Assembly (NCBI GenBank): GCA_009922585.1
Contig: RFVE01000004.1
Coordinates: 1-41,425, forward strand
Reading direction: 5' to 3'
Origin: Planctomycetia bacterium
GTDB taxonomy: Bacteria > Planctomycetota > Planctomycetia > Pirellulales > UBA1268
DNA length: 41,425 nucleotides
Position 1 is the stretch's first letter, and every line of letters begins with the position of its first letter. The translations under genes were made by a program, and so were the position numbers. Under the pieces are notes generated by a model. That model did no database searches. It worked only from the letters and a program-made list of their open reading frames with translations, and was not told the origin of the DNA. This document shows positions 17,225 to 25,960 of the stretch, in pieces.

Positions 17225-17951
17225 CCAGTTCCTGCTGCAGCAGCTCTTCCAGCCGCATGAGGCTGCGAGCAACCAACGCCCCGTCGACTACCCGGTGGTC
17301 GGCGATCAGAGTCACCCGGCAGCGACCGTCAGCGGCAAGTGGGCCGTAGGCCAGGCTCGAGGTGCAAAGCGTCGGGTGAAACCGGTTATCGGCACCGAGG
17401 CCAGCGAGCGTCGATAGACTGAAGGTACCCAGCCGCGCAGCGCGTTTGGGCGAGGCTGACCGCAGGTTCCAGCGGAGGACGGTTCGTCGCAACCAGCCGG
17501 GCAGCATTTCCAGCTCCAACTGCCGCTTGAACATTTCGGCGAGGGGCTTGCAGCCGCATTCATCAATGAACTGTTGGATGTCGGTAAGCGGTCGTTCGTC
17601 TGGTCGGTCGAGCCTTGCCCAGCAGAGCCGCTCGACGCCCTCCTCGAGCCGATTAATGGCAACGGTCGCCACATTCTGCTCGGTCGTCGCCAGCCGCGGC
17701 CTGAGGCCGGGGAGAAACCAGCTGCGGAGGGCGGGTGTCTGCCGAACGACAAGTCCGTAAGCCTTGAGGAAAATGGCGGCCCAGCCGATCCGCTGCCGGC
17801 AGGCTGCCCGGGCAGCGGCCAGTTCGGCCAACTGGCACTCGCGGTCGACAGGGAAGAGGGGGATCTTGCCGGCAAGCACTGCTACGTCGGCGATACAACT
17901 GCGATTGCCGTCGCAGATAGTCGTGGTGACTGGGGAGTGAGACTGAGCCAT
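17163..17951 (-). CDS. 2-oxo acid dehydrogenase E2-like acyltransferase domain, stand-alone
   Basis: The 262-residue protein resembles the catalytic domain of E2 acyltransferases (chloramphenicol acetyltransferase fold). Its C-terminal ADHRVVDGALVARSL contains the H-x-x-x-D-G active site. There is no lipoyl domain or peripheral-subunit-binding domain and no E1 or E3 gene nearby, so it is not an obvious dehydrogenase core. It may be a free-standing acyltransferase or a structural relative. It begins with MAQSHSPVTTTICDGNRSC; no clear ribosome site was found. Its 3' end overlaps rarA by 62 bases tail to tail. Confidence 0.65.
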   Translation of the reverse strand: MAQSHSPVTTTICDGNRSCIADVAVLAGKIPLFPVDRECQLAELAAARAACRQRIGWAAIFLKAYGLVVRQTPALRSWFLPGLRPRLATTEQNVATVAINRLEEGVERLCWARLDRPDERPLTDIQQFIDECGCKPLAEMFKRQLELEMLPGWLRRTVLRWNLRSASPKRAARLGTFSLSTLAGLGADNRFHPTLCTSSLAYGPLAADGRCRVTLIADHRVVDGALVARSLMRLEELLQQELVTELRQLADPVADGPPSAAA

Positions 17952-18118
17952 GACAGCAGCGGCTGGGGGGAGTTGCCTAGGAGGAAGCTTTGGGAATAGA
18001 ACCGACTCCCGGGACGCGGGGAAATGCCAGTTTTTCCGTCCGCTGGCCGCCGCCTAGCGTTGCGGGTGATACCACTGCTGTTTTCACCGAAACGTCTGCT
18101 AAACTTCGCTGGATCGTG

Positions 18119-18192
18119 GTGGTTGTAGCTCAGTCGGTTAGAGCGTCGGTTTGTGGTACCGAAGGTCGCGGGTTCGAATCCCGTCAGCCACC
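18119..18192 (+). tRNA. tRNA-His (GTG)
   Basis: A full cloverleaf is visible. The acceptor is GTGGTTG/CAGCCAC, the D arm is GCTCAGTCGGTTAGAGC, the anticodon loop TTTGTGGT contains GTG, and the T arm is GCGGGTTCGAATCCCGT. The base before the acceptor is G (18118) and the discriminator is C, so the tRNA-His-specific G-1:C73 pair is genomically encoded. CCA is not encoded. Confidence 0.95.
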
Positions 18193-18219
18193 CTTTCCTT
18201 TCCTACTGGGTCCATTCCG

Positions 18220-18525
18220 ATGAGTCAGCCTCTTTTTCGTCCCTGGTTTGATGCGGCGACCGATTCGCAGTTGTTGACCGAATACGCCCGCAAGCTCGAT
18301 TCATTCCACGAGGCTCTGGCTGATCGTCGGGTTGATCAAAAAGAACTCGAGGCGCAAGAAAAGCTCGTTGTTGAACTGATGAAGGAGGTCGAACCGCTGC
18401 TGGACCCTGAGGCGTACGAGAAGGTGACTCGACTGCTCTGCGAGGTCACTGCGTACGACCTGATGACAGCTTTCCATATTGCTGGGAAGGCCCGAGGCGT
18501 GCCACCCGCTGATAGTGGCAGCTGA
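18220..18525 (+). CDS. small helical protein upstream of topoisomerase VI A, function unknown
   Basis: The 101-residue protein starts MSQPLFRPWFDAATDSQLL and is largely charged helix (KELEAQEKLVVELMKEVEPLLDPEAYEKV). It has no signal or membrane segment. It lies 27 bases after tRNA-His and 47 bases before the topoisomerase VI subunit A gene, so it may be cotranscribed with that gene. I do not recognise the family. The start at ATG 18220 is chosen because the longer ORF (18151) runs through the tRNA. Confidence 0.6.
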   Translation: MSQPLFRPWFDAATDSQLLTEYARKLDSFHEALADRRVDQKELEAQEKLVVELMKEVEPLLDPEAYEKVTRLLCEVTAYDLMTAFHIAGKARGVPPADSGS

Positions 18526-18572
18526 GTCAGTTCATCCGACTGTCCACCGATTCCGTTTCCTTCGATTCCGCC

Positions 18573-19666
18573 ATGGCAAAAAAAGCATCTCGCAAGGCCG
18601 CCTCGGCCAACGGCACGGCCACTCTCCCACCGGTTGACCGCAAGACCCGCAAGCTCATTATCAATCTGGCCAATGAGGTGGCAGTGGCTGCCGAGAAGCG
18701 GCGGGACCCGCATCTCGATATTCCGGCCCGCAGTCTCTCGAACGTGCGGTTCAACAAGACCCGAAAAATCATCGAGATGGGCGGGCAGAAAAACCGGCGG
18801 CAGCTGTTCAATCTGTCGCAGGCCAAAAGCTACATGCAGACACTGCTGGTGGCCACGGGCTGCAAGTCGCTGATCGATCAGCAGAAGACAACCAGCATTC
18901 GAGGCTTGTTCTATCTGCTCAAGCACACGATTGAAGGTACCCGTGAGGAAACCTTTGGCACCCAGGACGAGTGTGATCCGATCATCGAAGATCTGGAGGT
19001 GACCCTCGAGAGTCTGCGGGAGGAGTTGCACGTTTACGCCAGCAACCGGGGCGGCATGGTCGGTCCGATCACGCTGATTGACTCCGGCGACGAAATCGAC
19101 TGCTCGCGAATGGGATCTGGTGGCTACAGCATTCCGTCGATCGTTGAGGCGGAGGTGATCCAGTTCAAAAAGTGTGACGCCAGCTTCATTCTGCATGTCG
19201 AAAAGGACACGGTCTGGCGACGCTTCAACGAGGATAAGTTCTGGCGGAAGCACGGTTGTCTGCTGACCCATGGTGGCGGCCAGCCACCGCGGGGCGTGCG
19301 ACGGATGCTCTACCGGCTGCATCACGAGTTGAAGCTTCCGGTCTACTGCCTGCTCGACAACGACCCGTGGGGTTACTACATCTACTCGGTGCTCAAGCAG
19401 GGCTCGATCAACCTGGCCTATGAGTCGAAGCGAATGGCCATTCCCGAAGCCCGCTTCCTTGGGCTCCGGTCGCAGGATTATGAGAAATGCAGCCTGTCGC
19501 CGAGTGTACAGATTGCCCTGACCGACTCGGACATCAAACGGGCCAAGCAGATCGCCGCCTATCCGGCTTCAAGCTTGAGGTTGAGTCGTTGATTTCGAAG
19601 GACATCAGCTATGTCACCGAGGTCTACACGCCCGAGCGACTCGCGGCGGAGGATTGGCTGGATTAA
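18573..19666 (+). pseudogene. DNA topoisomerase VI subunit A (Spo11-like), frame-broken near the end
   Basis: The main frame carries the 5Y-CAP catalytic motif TSIRGLFYLLKH with the tyrosine at about residue 114, the Toprim glutamate in LHVEKDTVWRRF, and the Toprim DxD in LLDNDPWGYYIY. It reads well to DIKRAKQIAAYP. There (about 19562-19565) the frame shifts and the true C-terminus continues as GFKLEVESLISKDISYVTEV to a TAA at 19666. About 17-20 residues following AYP are missing (AYPWF... in relatives). Topoisomerase VI relaxes DNA with subunit B, which is not adjacent. It is an archaeal-type enzyme also present in some bacteria, including planctomycetes. Confidence 0.85.
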
Positions 19667-19668
19667 TT

Positions 19669-19780
19669 TCACGGAAAGCTCGGACATCCTGTCCGACTTT
19701 CCTTGGGCGGAACGTCACAAAGCCAAGGTTTGTGACCTTCCGCTGGTGCTGATTGGCGACATCCTGTCGCCGGGTGGCAG
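19669..19780 (+). repeat. three-hairpin dispersed element, copy 2
   Basis: Hairpins are GGAAAGCTCGGACA-TCC-TGTCCGACTTTCC (19673-19702), GGAACGTCACAAA...TTTGTGACCTTCC (19709-19741) and GGCGACATCCTGTCGCC (19755-19771). It begins three bases after the true top6A stop. Copy 1 (3935-4045, minus) has the same architecture with paired changes in stem 1. A fragment, CACGGAAAGCTCGGGCCTCC, recurs at about 20045. Confidence 0.8.
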
Positions 19781-20223
19781 TGACATGGGCTGTTGTGGGC
19801 CGATGGGAGAACGACTTCGAATGTGCTGCTTGTCCGGTCGCTTCCGCTCCCGGCTTCCCCTTTCATACCTTCGTCGACGAGGTCGGGGGTGCCCCTGCCT
19901 ACGAGCGAGCTCTGGAAGCAAGCGAAGCCTGGAGGGCGAAGTGTAGCGGACCGGCAGTGAGCGGAGGCCAGGAGGGCCGACGTGAACGTCCAGCGAGTGG
20001 GCAGGGGCACTCCCGACCGGCTGGCTTTACGGCCAGGGCTGGCTTCACGGAAAGCTCGGGCCTCCAGTTGCTGGTTGGCAGAAACTGCTCGGAAGCCCTG
20101 GGATCGGTCCCCCAGTTCGTGTCGGGGGCTCTCGGAGCAGATCGGAGTTCACACGCGTTGCCGTGCAGGGCTGTCAAACTCTATCTTCAGTCTCGTCGCG
20201 TCCACCCCCTCAGCAGTTTCCCG
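19781..20223. other. repeat-rich gene-free region before the GT90-like gene
   Basis: No ORF here looks like a protein, although the ORF track extends the next gene through it. It contains GTCCGGTCGCTTCCGCTCCC at 19832, nearly repeated at 35070, and a fragment of the three-hairpin element at about 20045. The rest gave no recognisable RNA or promoter. Confidence 0.5.
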
Positions 20224-21169
20224 ATGCCTGTAAAGTCGTCATCCTTCTCCCCCTTCCGGCGGTGGGCTCCTGCCTACTGGCGAACTCTGGTGGCGAAATT
20301 TTATTGGCGGCCGCTTGTTTCTGGCCCTCCGCTGGGTTTTCGCACGGCTGACTTTGAAGATTCGAGACTCACGGGCAAGCCCTGGGTCTATCGCGTTTCG
20401 TACGATCCTCGGGCCTTTGGGCAACGGATATGTCTGACATTCGCTCCCTGTGATCCAGCCACAATCGATCTGAAGCGGCTGCAGATCATCGTTGCGGCTC
20501 TCTGGCAAATGCGGTGCTGGCAGCCTGATTTGATTTATCACGACGTCCATGTGGATCTGAGCGATTGCGTGGATGGCGACCTGCCACATTATGTTTTTCG
20601 TGTCGCGAAGCGTCCGGGTGAGCAACACCCGCTGCTCCCCAACCTGCACCTTCTGAGTAGACGTCGCGGTATTCCGAAAGCGAAACCGTGGGAAAAGAAG
20701 GCAGACACTTGCTGGTTTCGTGGTGCGGCCACCGGCGATACGAAATTTGAAAAGAACAAGCGGGTGGCCATTTGTCAGGTGGCCAAACAGGTTGCCCGTG
20801 TTGATAGCAGGCTGACATCAGCCCCCGGAGTATCAGCAGAGTTTGTCGAGAGCTGCCAGCGTGCAGGCATTATGGGGCCGCCAACCTGCTTTACGGAAAT
20901 GAACAATCATCGCTATCTGCTCGACGTCGATGGGAATACCACGTCGTGGGATCGTTACCTGCGAATCGGTCTATTTGGTGGGGTTCCGATACGGTTTGAA
21001 CCATTCTGGACGGAGTATTGGCACCAACAGCTTATCGAGGGACAAAACGTTGTGACCGTTGATCGCACGACGTTTGCAGATCAGCTGGCCTCGCTTCGTG
21101 CGAACAGCATTGTCACGAGAGGCCGTCCTGAGGGTATTCGCGGATCGTTGGGCTGCCTGCCGTTCGTAA
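20224..21169 (+). pseudogene. GT90/CAP10-like glycosyltransferase, frame-broken near the end
   Basis: The protein from ATG 20224 (MPVKSSSFSPFRRW) shows the CAP10/LpsA-like pattern: CWFRGAATGDTKFEKNKRVA and later HRYLLDVDGNTTSWDRYLRIG, which correspond to the donor-binding blocks WRG...R and the DGN..S motif. The ORF track ends it at 21204 in an odd tail. At about 21105-21112 another frame continues naturally as ALSREAVLRVFADRWAACRS to TAA at 21169, so a short block after LASLRAN seems lost. It probably adds a sugar to a surface polymer. The convergent DegT aminotransferase would fit a nucleotide-sugar or polysaccharide role. Confidence 0.6.
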
Positions 21170-21294
21170 TCGCTCAAGCGGAAAAGGGCCCTGGATGGCG
21201 TTGACGCGTACCAGCCGCAGGAGGCGGCGGCAGCGATTGCCTCGAACCCTTGGCGTTCGCGGCATCGCTCAAGCGGAAAAGGGCCATGGATGGC
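21169..21294 (+). repeat. 31-base direct repeat, two copies 95 bases apart
   Basis: ATCGCTCAAGCGGAAAAGGG(CC) followed by TGGATGGC occurs at 21169-21199 and 21264-21294 with one difference (C or A before TGGATGGC). Similarity continues weakly to GCGTA after each. The first copy begins on the last base of the proposed GT90 stop codon. Confidence 0.85.
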
Positions 21295-21303
21295 CTTTTC
21301 CGC
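21273..21303. terminator. hairpin between convergent genes, possible bidirectional terminator
   Basis: GCGGAAAAGG and CCTTTTCCGC form a perfect 10-base stem over the second copy of the direct repeat, six bases past the aminotransferase stop. No long T-run follows on either strand, so it is not a classical intrinsic terminator. The first repeat copy cannot form the same stem. Confidence 0.4.
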
Positions 21304-21309
21304 GTAAAG

Positions 21310-22602
21310 TTAGCACCGTACATCGTCCGCCCGGCCGATGAGGCCGGTGCGACTGAGTTGTTTCGGTGCTGTGATTGTGTTGCTGCCTGCCTCCGTGCGG
21401 GCCATGTCAGCTGGCACTGATGGGCGACCAAAGAACTCGGCAATCCGACCGACGACCGTGAGCTGCTCCTGCGGCTCAAGCTCTGGAAAAATTGGCAGGG
21501 CCAGGGTCTCGTGGGTTGCCTGTTCGGTGACCGGCAGATCGCCTGGCTGCCAGCCGAGATAAGCAAAGCACTGCTGCAGATGCAGGGGCACAGGATAGTA
21601 GATCTCGGTGCCAACCTTCGCCTCGGTCAGGTGGGCTCGGAGGGCGTCTCGCTGGCCATCAGCAACGCGGATGACGTACTGATTCCAGACATGCCGGCCG
21701 CGGGTGTCGGCCTGGGGCAGGGTGATGATGTCAGTCAGCCCACAGCGGGCAAACAGGTCGGCGTACCGGGTGGCATTTTGCTCACGGTCGGTTGTCCAGG
21801 CATCGAGGTAGGGCAGTTTGATCCTCAGTACCGCCGCCTGAAGTGAGTCGAGCCGACTGTTGATTCCGACCACGTCGTGGTAATACCGCGGCTCCATGCC
21901 GTGAACCCGCAGCTTTCTCAGAGAGTCAGCCAGATCATCTCGAGTGGTGGTCAGGAATCCGCCATCACCGAAAGCACCGAGGTTCTTGGTGGGATAGAAG
22001 CTGAAACAGCCGATATCGCCGATGCCACCCGTGCAGCGTCCGTGCCAGGTTGAAAGAATCGACTGAGCCGCATCCTCAATGAGCGGCAGGCCAGCGGCCT
22101 CGGCGATCGGTAGCAGGGCGTCCATGTCAGCCGTCTGGCCGAAAAGATGAACCGGCATAATTGCCCTGGTACGGGGGCCAATGCGGCGGGCGACGTCTTC
22201 GGGGTCAACGAGAAAGGTCTTTGGGTCAATATCGGCAAACACCGGAACGCCGCCGAGCCTGGTCACCGCGCTTGCTGTTGCGAAAAAGGTGTAGCTCGGC
22301 AGAATCACTTCATCACCGGCCTCAAGGCCAAGGGCCATCAAGGCCAACAGCAGGGCGTCGCTACCTGAGGCACAGCCGATCACGTGGGGTACATCCAAAG
22401 CGGCGGCCAATTCGTTTTCCAAGGCTGCGACATCGGGTCCGAGGACAAACCGACCCGATTCACAGACCTCATCAATCGCCAGGCGAAACTGTTTTTGGAG
22501 CGGTCCGTTCTGCCGGTCGATCGCGAGTAGCGGAACGCTTTCCAGCAGACCGGTATTCGGCGTAGGTCCGTCGTCAGCGCCGGAAGCATGGCCAGATGTC
22601 AT
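21310..22602 (-). CDS. DegT/DnrJ/EryC1 family PLP-dependent aminotransferase
   Basis: The 430-residue product shows the full family pattern: SGRFVLGPDVAALENELAAA, CASGSDALLLALMALG, EVILPSYTFFATASAV, VHLFGQTADMD, EDAAQS, and the PLP-lysine block FYPTKNLGAFGDGG. The C-terminal part has the usual YPVPLHLQ. Members transaminate UDP- or dTDP-ketosugars, or act as sensors. It sits tail to tail with the GT90-like gene, which supports a surface-sugar role. The start is placed at ATG 22602 (MTSGHASG); the longer ORF start at 22785 would add a basic, unconserved stretch. A GGAG lies about 12 bases ahead. Confidence 0.88.
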   Translation of the reverse strand: MTSGHASGADDGPTPNTGLLESVPLLAIDRQNGPLQKQFRLAIDEVCESGRFVLGPDVAALENELAAALDVPHVIGCASGSDALLLALMALGLEAGDEVILPSYTFFATASAVTRLGGVPVFADIDPKTFLVDPEDVARRIGPRTRAIMPVHLFGQTADMDALLPIAEAAGLPLIEDAAQSILSTWHGRCTGGIGDIGCFSFYPTKNLGAFGDGGFLTTTRDDLADSLRKLRVHGMEPRYYHDVVGINSRLDSLQAAVLRIKLPYLDAWTTDREQNATRYADLFARCGLTDIITLPQADTRGRHVWNQYVIRVADGQRDALRAHLTEAKVGTEIYYPVPLHLQQCFAYLGWQPGDLPVTEQATHETLALPIFPELEPQEQLTVVGRIAEFFGRPSVPADMARTEAGSNTITAPKQLSRTGLIGRADDVRC

Positions 22603-23063
22603 TGCCGCAGATTCTCCGCAGGGAGTCGGGGTGCCACGACTGGTTGACCAATCGTGTGGTTTTGAAGGAATCGTCACAATCGGCCCAGGTACTCCAATCC
22701 GTTTTTTACGGGAACCCGCCCGGCGATGGGCCGTCGGCCAGCGGATTGGAAAGGGTGAGTAGTGCTCCGCTGGTAGGGCTGTCAAGGTCAGGGGCAGCCT
22801 TCCGGGGAGGGCAGGGAGCCGGTTGGCAGGCCATGGTGTTTGACAAGAGAAGGGAAGCCGTCTTACATTTCAGGGTGGTTTCGGCAATTTTTGCCGAGCA
22901 AGTGCGTCTTTTGCCTGTTCGTGAGTCTGCTCTTGGCTATCCCCAGCAGTCGGTTTTGTCGGTCTTTGCTGTGGGAGATGGTCTGCCTTGGCAGCCCGGG
23001 ATACCGGTTGCCGTTTCGGCAGGATCAGGCAAGGCTGCTCGGGGTTTGAAACGGCGGGAAGCA
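22603..23063. other. divergent intergenic region before tex, leader of about 190 bases
   Basis: The 461 bases separate the aminotransferase and tex starts. The tex frame stays open throughout (ORF track 22596), but its translation shows no domain. One good promoter lies at 22840-22869. Downstream of it is a T-rich leader with a small stem CGGCAATTTTTGCCG near 22884. Nothing else recognised. Confidence 0.5.
22840..22869 (+). promoter_or_regulatory. probable sigma-70-type promoter for tex
   Basis: A perfect TTGACA (22840-22845) is followed after 18 bases by TACATT, or after 17 by TTACAT. It would produce a leader of roughly 190 bases before the tex ATG at 23064, and it argues against translation from the upstream ORF start. 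Confidence 0.5.
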
Positions 23064-25925
23064 ATGGTTTTCACGGCCGTCATTGACCTGGAGAAAATCT
23101 CCAAGCGGCTGGGCTTGCCGGAGGCGGGTGTTGTTGCCGTGATCGAATTGCTCGATCAGGGAAACACTGTCCCTTTCATCACCCGGTATCGACGGGACCA
23201 GACGGGTGGCCTTGATGAACTGCAAGTTCGTGCGGTCGCTGCGGCGATTGTCCAAGCCCGTCAGCTAGCCGATCGGAAACAGACCATCCTGCGGACAATC
23301 GAGGGGCAGGGCAAGCTGACCCCCGAACTGCAGGAGCAAATCGAAACAGTTGAAAACCCCAAGGTTCTCGAGGATATCTACTTACCGTTTAAACCCAGAC
23401 GGCTCTCGCTTGCCGAACAAGCGAAGCAGCGGCGGCTAGAACCTTTGGCGAAGGAGATCCTGGCAGGTGACCCTCAGGCGGCCATACCCGAGACGCGGGC
23501 CGCCGACTTCATCGATGCTGATGGCGGCGTGGCGACCGTGGCCGATGCCCTGCTGGGGGTCGGCCACATTATTGCCGACTGGTTTAGTGAGCGGCCTGAT
23601 CTACGGCAACGGCTGCGAAAACTGTTGTTTACAGAGGGGCGGCTGCGGAGCCAGCGAATCGAGACACCGGGCAAGCCTCAGTCGAAGGTTGCCAAGCACT
23701 TTCGGGATTATTTTAAGTTTGACGAACAGATTCAGAAAGTCCCACCACATCGGGTGCTGGCAATCAACCGTGGCGAGCGGGCCAAGGTTTTGCGGGTGCG
23801 GGTCGAGGGGCCGGTGGAAACCATTCAGTCGATCGCTGATGAGTTGCTGGTGCCGGCGGACCACCCGCACGCCGAACTGCTCAAAGCCTGCTGTCGTGAT
23901 GCTCTAACACGACTGATTCTGCCAAGCCTCGAACGCGAGGTGCGGCGGGAGATGACCGACGCCTCGGAAGAACATGCCATTGCGGTCTTTGCTCGGAATC
24001 TGCGGAATTTGCTGCTGCAGCCACCCGTGACCGGAAGGATCGTGCTAGCGATCGACCCCGGCTTCAAGAGCGGCTGTAAGGCGGTCGTACTCGATGCCTG
24101 CGGCAAGCCGCTGGCCCATGAGATTCTGCACATCATCGGCAAGGCCGAGCAGCGGGCGGCAGCAGCTACTCGGATTGTCGAACTGGTGCGGGAGTACGGC
24201 TGCAACGTTATTGCCGTCGGGAACGGCACTGCGGGCCGTGAGGTCGAATCACTTCTCGCTGAGTTGGTCGTTGGTGACCTGCAGGAACAGAAGGTCGCCT
24301 ACGTATTCGTCAACGAAGCCGGCGCCAGCGTCTACTCCACCAGTCAGTACGCCCGGGAGGAGTTGCCTGAATTCGAGGCGGCTTTCCGGGGGGCGGTCTC
24401 AATTGGCCGCCGGCTGCTCGATCCGTTGTCCGAACTGGTCAAAATTGAGCCAGCCAATATCGGGGTGGGGCTCTACCAGCATGATGTCAAAGCTCGGCAT
24501 CTGCATGCCTCGCTCAACGAGGTGGTCGAGGGCTGTGTGAACTACGTCGGGGTCGACGTGAACACTGCCAGCCCAGCACTGCTGCGGTATGTGGCCGGGC
24601 TGAATCAGGCCGTGGCCCGGGGGATCGTCGACTGGCGGTCGGCGAAAGGAGCGTTTACCTCACGGGAACAGTTCCGAGAGGTGCCCGGGTTTGGTGATGC
24701 CGCCTACGTGCAGGCAGTCGGCTTTCTGAAAATTGCCGACGGGGCCAATCCACTCGACGCAACCTGGATTCATCCCGAAAGCTACCCAGTTGCTGAACGC
24801 CTGCTCGAGAAAATTGGACATGCGGCGACTGATTTAGGCGACCGTGAAAAACAGGATGAGATTGCCGCCGCAATCAATACGCTCGACCATGCTGCCGTGG
24901 CTGATGAACTCGGCGTCGGTCGCTTGCTGATGGCTGACATTGTCGAACAGTTCAAGCGGCCTGGCCGTGATCCCCGGGAAGATCTGCCAGAGCCACTGTT
25001 CAAACAGGGGGTGCTGAAATTCGAGGACCTTGAAGTCGGGATGGAACTGCGGGGTAGCGTTCTCAATGTGGTGGACTTTGGGGCCTTTATTGACATCGGG
25101 CTGCACGACAGCGGGCTGGTCCATATTAGCCAGTTGTCGAGCGGTTTCATCCGCGACCCCCATGCTGCCGTCGTGGTTGGACAGGCCGTGCGGGTCTGGG
25201 TGATGGAACTTGATAAGACTCGCCGCCGTGTCGCCCTGACCATGATCGACCCGAAGTCGAAGCGACGTCCAACGGATCAGGGGCGGGGCCGACCCCGGAA
25301 CAGCCGGAAGGAGGGCGATCAGGCAACCAAGTCCATTCAACCGAACGCGGATGGCACACCGCGATCGACTGGGGAACGGCGTGAACGACGGAGGTCTCAT
25401 GGCGGTGAACGTCGCCGAGAGCAGCCCCGGGGGCCGCGGGTCTACAGCTCAAGTCGCGGTCGGGAACCAGCGAAGCCAATCAGCGATGAGATGAAGACCG
25501 GTCGCGAGCCGCTGCGGACTTTTGGTGACCTCAAACAGTTTTTTGATGCCCACCATGAACCCAGTGACGCCCCTGCTGGAAAGGCACGGAAGCGGGGCAA
25601 AAAGCCTAAACCATCGGAGCCGATGCAAGCTGAGCCGAAGCTTGATCAGGTTGACCCCGGGAGTGGTCAGGCGGCAGCAGTAGCTGAGGCCGACCACGAG
25701 AATATCTCAGTGAACTCGGGTGAGGGAGTTGAGGAGCCGCCAGCGGGTACTCGGGGAACCGATCCCACCACGCCATCTTTGGGTGAAGTTGCACCAGCGT
25801 CGGGTGAAACAGTCGCGAGTGAATCGGAGGGGCCGCTGACAACCCCAGCTGCTGAGTCCACAGCCAACCAGCTGCCTGCCTCATCACCAGAGGCGGCTGC
25901 CAGTGAGAAGCCAGAAACAGACTGA
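23064..25925 (+). CDS. tex: Tex-like RNA-binding transcription accessory protein
   Basis: The 953-residue protein has the complete Tex order: helical N-terminus (GNTVPFITRYRRDQTGGLDE), YqgF/RNase H-like domain (AIDPGFKSGCKAVVLD, then VIAVGNGTAGRE), helix-hairpin-helix parts (GVGLYQHDV, VNTASPALLRYVAGL, FREVPGFGDAAYVQAVGFL), and a C-terminal S1 domain at about 655-730 (GSVLNVVDFGAFIDIG). The final 220 or so residues are a charged, low-complexity tail rich in Arg, Gly, Glu, Pro and Ser, longer than in E. coli Tex. Tex binds nucleic acid and affects transcription. The start ATG 23064 follows GGGAAG. Confidence 0.93.
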   Translation: MVFTAVIDLEKISKRLGLPEAGVVAVIELLDQGNTVPFITRYRRDQTGGLDELQVRAVAAAIVQARQLADRKQTILRTIEGQGKLTPELQEQIETVENPKVLEDIYLPFKPRRLSLAEQAKQRRLEPLAKEILAGDPQAAIPETRAADFIDADGGVATVADALLGVGHIIADWFSERPDLRQRLRKLLFTEGRLRSQRIETPGKPQSKVAKHFRDYFKFDEQIQKVPPHRVLAINRGERAKVLRVRVEGPVETIQSIADELLVPADHPHAELLKACCRDALTRLILPSLEREVRREMTDASEEHAIAVFARNLRNLLLQPPVTGRIVLAIDPGFKSGCKAVVLDACGKPLAHEILHIIGKAEQRAAAATRIVELVREYGCNVIAVGNGTAGREVESLLAELVVGDLQEQKVAYVFVNEAGASVYSTSQYAREELPEFEAAFRGAVSIGRRLLDPLSELVKIEPANIGVGLYQHDVKARHLHASLNEVVEGCVNYVGVDVNTASPALLRYVAGLNQAVARGIVDWRSAKGAFTSREQFREVPGFGDAAYVQAVGFLKIADGANPLDATWIHPESYPVAERLLEKIGHAATDLGDREKQDEIAAAINTLDHAAVADELGVGRLLMADIVEQFKRPGRDPREDLPEPLFKQGVLKFEDLEVGMELRGSVLNVVDFGAFIDIGLHDSGLVHISQLSSGFIRDPHAAVVVGQAVRVWVMELDKTRRRVALTMIDPKSKRRPTDQGRGRPRNSRKEGDQATKSIQPNADGTPRSTGERRERRRSHGGERRREQPRGPRVYSSSRGREPAKPISDEMKTGREPLRTFGDLKQFFDAHHEPSDAPAGKARKRGKKPKPSEPMQAEPKLDQVDPGSGQAAAVAEADHENISVNSGEGVEEPPAGTRGTDPTTPSLGEVAPASGETVASESEGPLTTPAAESTANQLPASSPEAAASEKPETD

Positions 25926-25960
25926 CGAGCATTTCGATAAAAAGCTCATTGGTCAGCCCA

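Noticed and set aside
21273-21303. Classical intrinsic terminator at the convergent hairpin
   Set aside because: No T-run follows the stem on either strand; it is kept only as a possible terminator.
22596-23063. N-terminal extension of Tex by 156 codons in an open frame
   Set aside because: No domain-like sequence, a good promoter lies inside it, and Tex homologues start near MVFTAVIDLEKIS.
25926-25960. Terminator between convergent tex and infA
   Set aside because: GAGC...GCTC with an A-run is present but the stem is only four bases.
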